NCBI GenBank assembly: GCA_964370235.1
Contig: CAYJIL010000048.1
Span: 1-17,324, forward strand
Reading direction: 5' to 3'
From: CAYJIL01 sp964370235
GTDB lineage: Bacteria; Bacteroidota; Bacteroidia; Bacteroidales; Rikenellaceae
DNA length: 17,324 bases
The position numbers were made by a program, and so were the translations under genes. Shown in pieces: positions 1-8,200 of the stretch; position 1 is the stretch's first letter; each line of letters begins with the position of its first letter. The notes under the pieces were generated by a model. The model was given only the letters and a program-made list of their open reading frames with translations. It made no database searches and was not told the origin of the DNA.

Positions 1-9
1 CTTTAATTA

Positions 10-2031
10 TTATATCACTAGCACAAAACCGCCACCACCGGCCATTTTAATTGTTAGTGGTGCATTACCAACTATAATATCGTCTTTGTCGAAATCGGTA
101 CCATTGTTGTCGGCGTTAATGCCATCTTTGAATAGAGTAGCGCTACCACTTTTGCCCGTTAACTCCTTAACATCTATTGTTATGTTGCGAACATCCCAGT
201 TGTTAAGTCCGCCAATATACCACTTGTCGCCTTTGCGACGTGCAGTCACAATATATTCGCCCATTTTGCCTTGAATAACACGACTCTCATCCCATGTTGT
301 AGGAACCGATGCAATGAACTCGGTGCTCACAGGGTTCTTTTCATAGTTTGTTGGTGTGTCACATAGCATGTTAAGTGGCGAAAAGAACGTGATGTACTGT
401 GCAAACTGATGTGCACGTGTACCTTGGCTCATTGGTGTTGTAAAGCTAGGGTAATACTGATTCTCTACCGTATCGGCTAGCGAATTATATGTCTTAACTG
501 CGTTTCTCATAGCACCTTGTGTGTAATCTACTGGCCCTGCAACCATGCGAATGAAAGGCATTGTAACATCATAAGTTACTTGGTCACACTCTTTTGTTTG
601 CCACTTCATTTGTTCAAGGCCGTGCACACCTTCGTAGTTGATGATGTTTGGGTATGTGCGATCTAGTCCCGTAGGCTTGTATGTACCGTGAATATCTAGC
701 ATTAGTTTATACTTAGCACACATTTGAGCCGATCTCTCGTTAAAGTTAACAAGGTCTTGGCAGTCGCCATTCATAAAGTCTACCTTAAAACCCTTTACAC
801 CCATTTGGCTATAATGCTTACACACCTCTTCCATATCCTTGTCAAAGGCATAGTAACCAGCCCATAGAATGATGCCTACGTTGCGCTCGCTTGCATATGC
901 AATAAGTTCTTCTAGGTCTATTTCGTCAACTACCTGCATTAGGTCATATACTTTGTTTACCGACCAGCCCTCGTCAAGAATTACGTACTCTATGCCGTTT
1001 TCGCTCGCAAAATCAATGTAATATTTATATGTGTCGTTGTTAACGCCTGCCTTAAAGTCTACGCCCTCTAGGTTCCAGTTATTCCACCAGTCCCAAGCAA
1101 CCTTGCCAGGTTTAATCCACGATGTGTCGCCAATAAGATTATCGGTTGCAAGCTTGTAAACTACGTCGCTGTTTGCTAGTTCGATGTCATCTCTCGAAAT
1201 AATCGCTACTCGCCAAGGGAAGCTACGTGGGCCATCTACCTTTGCAATGTAGTTGTGACGGCTCTTTGCAATTACTTGAAGATTGTTGTAACCTGCATTT
1301 GTTTCGATCTTATCTCTTACTGGTGCAAAAAGTCCCGATAGTTGCTTGTCGCCCATTTGTGATACAAGATACATTCCCGGATAATCTCTTAAATCGCTCT
1401 CGGTAATTGTTATGCGCTTAGAGCTTGGAGCCTCTACGCTCAGTGGCAGGAACATTAGCCTGTTTTTGTCAAGCTCAGATAGTGCTAGAGTAGTATATCT
1501 GTTTTCGAATGCCTGAAAAAACTGATGCTCGAGTGTTCCAGCAGAGTAAACATAGGGAACAGTTGCCGTTGCATCGTCATAGAAATTAAAATCGGCTTGC
1601 TCGTTCTTGATTTGATATTCGCCCTCTCGCTCCGAAATAAAACGATATGCTACTGCATCATCAAATGCTTTGAACTCTAGTTTCCAGCCACCAAAATCCA
1701 TTGTTACACTGTTGTTATTATCTTGTATTTGTGTTGCCTTATGGCGTGGTGTTTTTATTGTCTTGTTTGTGCTTGAGTGCTTTACCGATTTTAGTTTTGG
1801 AGATACTCCCCAAATTGTACCATCGCTTAGAGTCATCGATATTGTCGATGGTGCAAGCACCTCTACACCGTCTTGTGATAGGGCATACTCTATATGTTGC
1901 CCAATAGTGATTATAGCCTCTGTTTTGCCATCGGGCGAAGATAATTTAACCTCTTTTTCTGCTGCATTCAGTACTTGTGTTCCCGCTAGCGTAAATAGCA
2001 TAGACAGGATCGTTGTAAGGAAAATTTTCAT
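10..2031 (-). CDS. Secreted glycoside hydrolase family 97 (alpha-galactosidase/alpha-glucosidase type)
   Basis: A 673-residue exo-acting alpha-glycoside hydrolase of family GH97. Residues 1-23 form a signal peptide ending in an NAA-type cleavage site, so the enzyme is exported, probably to the periplasm. Residues about 25-290 are the N-terminal beta-sandwich, about 305-570 the catalytic (beta/alpha)8 barrel, and about 580-673 a C-terminal beta domain. In the barrel, GFKVDFMN places an aspartate at 418. NYEGVHGLE gives E467, a probable calcium ligand, and E473. The 55-residue spacing of D418 and E473 matches the nucleophile and acid/base of retaining GH97 enzymes such as the Bacteroides alpha-galactosidase. 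Inverting SusB-type glucosidases instead use two glutamate bases and lack this aspartate. I therefore favour a retaining enzyme, possibly on alpha-galactosides; substrate is inference. It lies 42 bases downstream of the porin gene, probably in one operon. Family assignment is firm. Confidence 0.93.
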   Translation of the reverse strand: MKIFLTTILSMLFTLAGTQVLNAAEKEVKLSSPDGKTEAIITIGQHIEYALSQDGVEVLAPSTISMTLSDGTIWGVSPKLKSVKHSSTNKTIKTPRHKATQIQDNNNSVTMDFGGWKLEFKAFDDAVAYRFISEREGEYQIKNEQADFNFYDDATATVPYVYSAGTLEHQFFQAFENRYTTLALSELDKNRLMFLPLSVEAPSSKRITITESDLRDYPGMYLVSQMGDKQLSGLFAPVRDKIETNAGYNNLQVIAKSRHNYIAKVDGPRSFPWRVAIISRDDIELANSDVVYKLATDNLIGDTSWIKPGKVAWDWWNNWNLEGVDFKAGVNNDTYKYYIDFASENGIEYVILDEGWSVNKVYDLMQVVDEIDLEELIAYASERNVGIILWAGYYAFDKDMEEVCKHYSQMGVKGFKVDFMNGDCQDLVNFNERSAQMCAKYKLMLDIHGTYKPTGLDRTYPNIINYEGVHGLEQMKWQTKECDQVTYDVTMPFIRMVAGPVDYTQGAMRNAVKTYNSLADTVENQYYPSFTTPMSQGTRAHQFAQYITFFSPLNMLCDTPTNYEKNPVSTEFIASVPTTWDESRVIQGKMGEYIVTARRKGDKWYIGGLNNWDVRNITIDVKELTGKSGSATLFKDGINADNNGTDFDKDDIIVGNAPLTIKMAGGGGFVLVI

Positions 2032-2073
2032 AGTTCTATAATTTAAAGTTATTATTTAATATTGATATTATTT

Positions 2074-3420
2074 TTACCACCATATTTCGAATTGCAGCCC
2101 ATAAGTAAAGCCCGAAGTATTATCACCATAGGGAGCACCTAGCGGAGTTGACCCAACAAAACCCTCTAGTCCATCTCCCCACCAAGCGTAGGTGACGAAG
2201 GGGCGCAGCACAGGTCGATCATAAAACCCTTTGTGAAGCGATAGCTCGGGGGTAAACGTGAGCTTGCATAGGCTACCCATTGCCCCTAGTTGATCGTTAT
2301 GTCCATACTCGTATGTGTACTCTAGGCTAGGCCTTAGGTTATCTGTTATGTAGTACATTGCTCGTGCTCCTGCCGATGCCCAGTAGAACATATTGCCTCT
2401 GTGGGCTAGGTATTCGTGTTTACCATCTACCCAGCGGTAGGGACTAGTGCCATAATCTCTGGCTTGTAGCATAACAATTACGTTGACAGCAAAATTGTCG
2501 AGATTGTCATACAAGAAGTTATTGTTTATCTCTAGTGTATAGGCGCTCGATAAATCGTTCATTACAATGTTATCGTTGCCGGGGTTCTCTTTTTGTGACA
2601 TTCCGCTCCAGTGGTCTATCGAGACATTTGCCCCTTGTCTAAACAAAACTGCTGTGGTGTTGGTTACATGCTCCTTTGCATAGTCTATCCAGCCCATTAC
2701 TCCGTAGCCATCTTTACCCTCGTAGCCAAGGTCATTGTTTGGGGCTCTGTAACTATAATTTAGCGCAAAGTTGAGGTTTGTTGTTGGCGAGATGGGTTTA
2801 TTAATCCACCTAACATCAAACGTATATGCCGTTAAATCGCCCACTCTGCCATTTTTGTATGAAGTTACGCCTTTGTCTTTAAACTGCCATACAGCAAATT
2901 TAAGATCTTCGTCACTATCACGATTGATAAAATTCTCGATGCCTGCTCCAAATCCCTTTTGTCCTGGGTTTATCCACTGGCGGTCTAGCATATGAACAGC
3001 TCGTCTGTCATAAAATCTGTCACCAACCCATATCGATTCGTCTGCCCCAAAGAGATTGTTAAACCTAACATATAGCTGTTCGGTAAAATTGTAACTCATA
3101 TGTTTTTCGGTTCCAAAATCTTCGTATATCGAGGTCATCCAAACCACATCAATAGACTTGGTTTTGCCTTTGTCTAGGTAGTGTGTATAGTCAAACTCTA
3201 GCTCGCCATATGTGTCGGCTTGGTTACCTAGGCTATATTTGTTGAGTGCACCTGGCATCTGAAAATGTGCTTGTGTTGTGCCACCTTCGCTATTGCCAAA
3301 TCCTGTTCTTAGATAGCCCGAAGTTTTGAACTTGTAGGTATCGGTTTCGAATAGTGTTTGTGCCGAACAGGTCATTGCTGCTATAAGGCAAAACAGTGTG
3401 ATAGTAACTCTGTATTTCAT
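2074..3420 (-). CDS. LamB-family maltoporin / carbohydrate-specific outer-membrane porin
   Basis: A 448-residue outer-membrane beta-barrel sugar porin that should let oligosaccharides diffuse across the outer membrane. A signal peptide (residues 1-20, ending CSA/Q) precedes a chain that recalls E. coli LamB at several points. GYLRTGFG at 35-42 matches the LamB start. KYSLGNQADTYGEL at 61-74 matches the LamB segment carrying greasy-slide Tyr41, here Y71. IWVGDRFYDRRAVHMLD at 130-146 and GAGIEN soon after match the next conserved block. The chain ends in EIWW, as LamB does, so the terminal greasy-slide tryptophan is kept. Y36 corresponds to LamB Tyr6. Length is close to the roughly 420-residue mature LamB. 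It is the first gene of a two-gene unit with the GH97 hydrolase and is divergent from the SusR-like regulator. LamB relatives include maltoporins and sucrose or raffinose porins, so the exact sugar is not settled. Confidence 0.88.
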   Translation of the reverse strand: MKYRVTITLFCLIAAMTCSAQTLFETDTYKFKTSGYLRTGFGNSEGGTTQAHFQMPGALNKYSLGNQADTYGELEFDYTHYLDKGKTKSIDVVWMTSIYEDFGTEKHMSYNFTEQLYVRFNNLFGADESIWVGDRFYDRRAVHMLDRQWINPGQKGFGAGIENFINRDSDEDLKFAVWQFKDKGVTSYKNGRVGDLTAYTFDVRWINKPISPTTNLNFALNYSYRAPNNDLGYEGKDGYGVMGWIDYAKEHVTNTTAVLFRQGANVSIDHWSGMSQKENPGNDNIVMNDLSSAYTLEINNNFLYDNLDNFAVNVIVMLQARDYGTSPYRWVDGKHEYLAHRGNMFYWASAGARAMYYITDNLRPSLEYTYEYGHNDQLGAMGSLCKLTFTPELSLHKGFYDRPVLRPFVTYAWWGDGLEGFVGSTPLGAPYGDNTSGFTYGLQFEIWW

Positions 3421-3447
3421 ATTGTAGTTGTTTTGGATTGTTTACTG

Positions 3448-3455
3448 CAAAATTA
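3448..3455 (-). promoter_or_regulatory. Candidate -7 box (TAATTTTG) for the porin-GH97 operon
   Basis: Read on the minus strand, 3448-3455 is TAATTTTG, fitting the Bacteroidota TAnnTTTG box about 28 bases before the porin start codon. The nearest upstream TTTG (3471-3474) leaves only a 15-base spacer, shorter than usual. A second possible box, TAGTTTTG, lies at 3471-3478 but has no TTTG partner at the right distance. A poor -35-like element would fit a promoter that needs an activator, such as the divergent regulator. Confidence 0.4.
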
Positions 3456-3545
3456 TAACATGCCAAAACCCAAAACTATTAATATTGACGAAATATAGAG
3501 GTATTAAAATTTAATTGATTGATAATTAGTGTTGTGTGATTGTAG

Positions 3546-3575
3546 TTTGAAGAGTAAATATAGATAATATATTTG
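3546..3575 (+). promoter_or_regulatory. Promoter of the SusR-like regulator gene
   Basis: TTTG at 3546-3549, an 18-base spacer, then TATATTTG at 3568-3575 fit the Bacteroidota primary-sigma consensus. Transcription would start near 3581 and leave an untranslated leader of about 80 bases. A second box, TAAATTTG (3650-3657), sits directly before the start codon but has no TTTG partner; if used, it would give a leaderless message. The 242-base divergent region 3421-3662 holds this and the porin promoter and is otherwise very AT-rich without an obvious long inverted repeat. Confidence 0.55.
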
Positions 3576-3662
3576 TATATTTATAGGTGAATTTGTATTA
3601 AATGTGAAAGAATTGCTAGTCTTAGATATATTTCTTACATTTGTTAATCTAAATTTGTAACT

Positions 3663-5288
3663 ATGAAATTGATTCGCATACTCACAATAACCTTACATAT
3701 ATTAATTCTGTTTCCGCTATTTGCTAGTGCCAACCAATACCGTGAGCTATGTGATAAGCTAGATGATTTGCTTGGTAAACGAGAGCAATATTTTGCTCAA
3801 AGGTGGGATGAAATCCAAAAGCAAGAGGCTCTGCTAGGCCAGCAAGATAAGCCCCAAGATATATTCGATATATCATACAACATATTTAATCTTAGCCGAT
3901 CATATAAGTTTGACGTAGCATACAAGTATGCTAGCGCTGCACTGGCGGTAGCCCAAGAGATTGGCGACAAAGATTTGGAATGTCGTGCTAGGGCAGCGGT
4001 AATATCTAGCCTAACATCGGGAGGTCTTTTCACCGAAGCGGCTAGTATGGTTAGTAGTACCAATTTAGTGGGCGTGAGCGACGAGGTTCGCCGTGAGTTC
4101 TACTATAATGTTGTGCGCTACTACTCAGACCAAATCGATTACCAAAATCAAGCAGGCATAAAAGAGAACTATACTTTTGAGCTGAGAGAAAATGCCGATT
4201 CAATAATTGCCTTATCAAAAGAAAAAGACTATTACTATACCTATGCCGTGAGTTATAGCGAGTCGAGTAGGGGAGAATATCAAAAATCTATTGATGTGCT
4301 CAATGAGTTTTATGGTAGTAGCATGTGTAGCCAGCACCACAACTCTATCATAACCTTTTTGTTGGGTAATGCCTACTTTGCCATAGGCAATAGTGATAGT
4401 GGCTATAAATATATGTTATTGTCGGTAGAGCACGATATTAAAGCTGCCGCTAGAGAGAATCGAAGCATTAAAACAATGGCAGAGCACTTGTTTAGTGATG
4501 GGCAAATAGAGATGGCAGATAAGATGATAAACATAGCTTTTGAGGATGCTAAGTTTTATAATGCTCGCCACCGTAACCTCGAGATAAACACCTTGTTACC
4601 TGTTATTAACGAGCAAATTATTACTACCGTTAGCCGTCAACGTAACATGGTGTATGGGTTTTCGATTGTTGTATCTATGCTAGCCATAATTGCGCTAATA
4701 TTTGGCATTTTGGCTCACAAAAGAGCCAAGGTGATTCAGCAGTCAAAACAGATTATTCAAGACCACCTAGAGCAGCTATCGCTTATGAATAATAAGCTAC
4801 TCGAATCTAATAATATTAAGGAGCATTACATTGTAGAGTCGCTATATAAAAAGAAAGAACACCTGCGACAGATGGAGCAACTACTACACAAGGTTGATAT
4901 AAAAATCAAAAATAAACTGTATGACGACCTGCGCTATATATACAAAGAATTTAATGTCAAGCGTGAGCGTGAGCACTTTTTTTCGGACTTTGACCGAGCA
5001 TTCCTCGACCTATTCCCTAACTTTATAGAGGAGTATAACTTGTTGTTTATGCCCGAGGATAGAATAAATATTCAAGAGAGTGTTAACCTGCCTGCCGAGC
5101 TGCGAATATTTGCTCTAATGAGGCTGGGGATAGTTGATAATGAGCAAATATCACAATTCCTAGATTTGTCAATCAACACAATATACACCTACAAAACAAA
5201 GGTTAAGAACAAGAGTATTGTTCCCAAAGACGAATTTGAGAAGCGCATACTTCAAATTAAATTGAGTATAGGCAATCCCTCAATATAA
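3663..5288 (+). CDS. SusR-like membrane-anchored transcriptional regulator (DUF6377-type, TPR + TM + HTH)
   Basis: A 541-residue one-component sensor and regulator. A hydrophobic N-terminus (residues 1-22) acts as signal peptide or anchor. Residues about 30-310 are helical, rich in Tyr and Ala, and look like TPR repeats, placed in the periplasm. A single strong membrane helix lies at about 329-351, followed by basic residues (HKRAK) that fit a cytoplasmic side. A coiled coil runs from about 352 to 385. The C-terminus has an HTH at about 485-518, where ISQFLDLSINTIYTYKTKVK resembles the recognition helices of LuxR-type regulators. This layout is that of Bacteroidota SusR-like (DUF6377) proteins, which bind a sugar outside and activate transcription inside. 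Its divergent position next to the porin-GH97 pair makes that pair the likely target. The ATG at 3663 is chosen because it gives an intact signal sequence. Its stop is one base from the stop of the convergent tamB-like gene. Confidence 0.85.
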   Translation: MKLIRILTITLHILILFPLFASANQYRELCDKLDDLLGKREQYFAQRWDEIQKQEALLGQQDKPQDIFDISYNIFNLSRSYKFDVAYKYASAALAVAQEIGDKDLECRARAAVISSLTSGGLFTEAASMVSSTNLVGVSDEVRREFYYNVVRYYSDQIDYQNQAGIKENYTFELRENADSIIALSKEKDYYYTYAVSYSESSRGEYQKSIDVLNEFYGSSMCSQHHNSIITFLLGNAYFAIGNSDSGYKYMLLSVEHDIKAAARENRSIKTMAEHLFSDGQIEMADKMINIAFEDAKFYNARHRNLEINTLLPVINEQIITTVSRQRNMVYGFSIVVSMLAIIALIFGILAHKRAKVIQQSKQIIQDHLEQLSLMNNKLLESNNIKEHYIVESLYKKKEHLRQMEQLLHKVDIKIKNKLYDDLRYIYKEFNVKREREHFFSDFDRAFLDLFPNFIEEYNLLFMPEDRINIQESVNLPAELRIFALMRLGIVDNEQISQFLDLSINTIYTYKTKVKNKSIVPKDEFEKRILQIKLSIGNPSI

Positions 5289-5289
5289 T

Positions 5290-8200
5290 CTAGTTGTCGC
5301 TAGCTGTTTGCTCTTTACTTTTTTTGAACTCTTTTTTTGATTTGCGCCTATTGCGCATGTCGATAATTGCCTTGCGGTATCTAGCAATAAGTTCGGAGAA
5401 TTTATCAAAGCTATCTTTGTAGTATAGACCAATGCCATTTTCTTGTAGACCTTGGTTTTCGTCAAAGGTAGTAATGGTTCTTGAAAAGGCTTTAGCCTTC
5501 ATCTTTGCCGATTGATCGAGCACCCATGTTAAATAAAAATCACCCGATACGGTTTTCATTGCTGCAGTAGCAGTGTTGTTTTTGGCATTGTAGTTACCCT
5601 CGATGTCGAGGTATAGCTTGTTACCCAAAATTGGAGTCGATAGCGATAGCTCTACCTCGTCGCTAGTCATATCGGTCTTTGGTCTATAATTAATACCAAA
5701 ATCGAATTTATCGCTCGATATCCAGTTGCTAATGCGGCTAGACAAGAAATCGATACCAGTCACAGCACTCGACATTAAACCCACATTCACATTAGATGTG
5801 CTGGTGGTGCCATCGGCATAGAATGTGCTACCAAACAGTAGCCAAAATAGCTGCATCGACACAGCCTCTTCGGTGTTAAGTGCCGATGATATAAGGCTCT
5901 GTGTTTCGGGGTCGGAGTTTGGTACTGTGATTCCTAGATTGATATCGGGTTTAAGTAGCTGCCCTCCTAGCGATAGGTTACAATCTACTGGCACTCTACC
6001 TGCATAGCTTGAGCTATTGCCAAGCAGTGGAGCAAGCGATGCTTTAACCCTATAAGTTGCCATAATGCCTAGGTTTGCCTCTAGTGGGTCTCCGCTCCAC
6101 GAGATGGTACTGCCGGGCTCTATGGTAAAATTCTTGTTTATGATGTCTTGTAGTGTAAACAAATAGCTACCATTGCTAATTTCGTAACTTCCGTTAATTT
6201 GAAAGATATTTTCGCTTGGTATTGCCTGTATTGATAGCAGACCATTGCCTCGTCCCTTTACCACATCCCCTGCAATAGGGTCTACGATAATATCTATCTC
6301 GGTGTTTTCTCTAACATCGAGGCTTAGGTTCATGCCAAACGATCCTTTGCTAGTTACCTTGCGCTTGTCACGATTAATAAAGTTGAGAGGCTTTTCGGTT
6401 TGGATGTCTTTGTCGCTAACATAGGTAATGAAATCGGCACTCGAAAAAGCAATCTTGTCGGACAAAGGCATAATAAAGGTAGAGTTATTGGCACTACGAG
6501 CCGAGGCATTCATTGTTACCTGAGTGCCATTACCAATTATGTCAACAATTCCCGATGCAAATATTCTACCATAGAATAGGTCATTGTCGGTTTGTGTTGT
6601 GTTAAGGCACAACATATTTGTCATGTTTGACGAAATATTATACTGTGCCCTTTTAAAGTAGGTGGTTTTGAGCGATGCCGATATTGGGCTGCTACCTCCC
6701 ACCTCGTCCCATATAGTGCCCGATGTCATAGATAGTTGATTGTCTACTACATCTATGTGCCCCGAAGCACGGTAGGTTACGTTGGTGAATAGTAGCCTAG
6801 CTGTAAAGTCGCTAACTTCGACACCTCCGTTTATCGATACTCGTTTTAGGGGGTTGTTGTTGTCGATGGTTACGTCAATATCGCCCTTGCCCGTTACGCG
6901 GTCGGCTATCGTACCCATGAGCGGAGCAAGAATGCCTAGCTCGAGGTTGGGTATTTTTGCTGTTGAGAAAAACCTACCTACATCGTTGTAGTATCTACCA
7001 CTAATGAGGGTGCGGTCTCTGTTTGTTAGCCCAAAGTTAATTACCCCTGCGCTACCGTGGCTATATATTTGTGTTTTGCCTAAGTCGAATTCGTTTACTT
7101 TTAAATCTAGTAACTCTATATCACTATGCACTGTTCGGTCGGCTTTTACAATTTTGGCATCGCCATTTAGCTTACCTTGAACGGTGTATCCAAGTGTGCC
7201 TAGTAGCCCGTTTACTGCCCCAAGGTCAACATCCTTGAGCTTTATGTGCATGCTATCGCTTAGCACAGCGCTGAGTGCTCCATCGATAAACAAGCTCTCT
7301 TGTAGAGTGTCGGAGTATATCAGTAGGCTGTCGATGGCAATAACGCTGCTCGATAGCTTGACGTTACTGTTGTTTGTGCGCCACATCTTTTTACCTAGCG
7401 TAAAGTATGATTCACCAATATTAATACCTACGACTGGTTGATGAAGACTATCTCTTGATATTGAGCTAAGGCTCTTGATATATCCTGCCGAGCCATCGTT
7501 GCTGTTTCTAAACCTTGCAGCTAGCTCGATGTTGTTGTTTTTTACACTTGCAATTGTCGATAGGTTGGGGACATAGTAATCGCCAATGAATACTTCGCCA
7601 ATGCGTGCAAATATCGATATAGAGTCGGTATGGTTGCGGCTATCTATATTAACATCGGCAAACGTTGTGCTCTCGGTAGCTATCTCTTTTGAGGTGAGTG
7701 ATAGCGAGAATACATCGGCCCTTGGGTTAAAAAGAAACGAAAGGGTAGTACCTTGTGCTACCTCTAGTCCCGGTTTAAAAATAGATGCTACGTTGTTTGC
7801 CTCCTTTACGTTGAGTTTGGCAACATAGTAGTTTTCGAGACCAAAGTGGTTGTTGTCCTTTTCTAGCTCTTGGGCTCTGGTGGCACTGCTGGTGCTTTCG
7901 CCCTGAACAATGGTACGCAAATCGCTCTCTTGTAGCGATGGTAGATAGTTGCGAACGGTCGAGGTAAAGTAGCTGAGCATGTGCCTAAAGCTATCCTTTG
8001 CTTTTATCTCTAGGTCTGCAAAATTAGAGTTAAGGGTAATCGATTTGCTTAGCTCGTTATTGCGAGTCTTGATTGTAATGTTACCTGTTTTTACGGTGTC
8101 AAGATGGTTTATATACTCTAGCTTTGTTATGTCAATGTCGGCATTAAGGTTGTCGAGTTCGCTACCTTGACCATATGCCTTAAAGTCGCCCGATAGCTGA

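Noticed and set aside
3421..3662. Long operator-like inverted repeat in the divergent sugar-locus spacer
   Set aside because: The region is so AT-rich that short matching arms appear by chance. I found no long perfect pair comparable to the one at 17210-17246.
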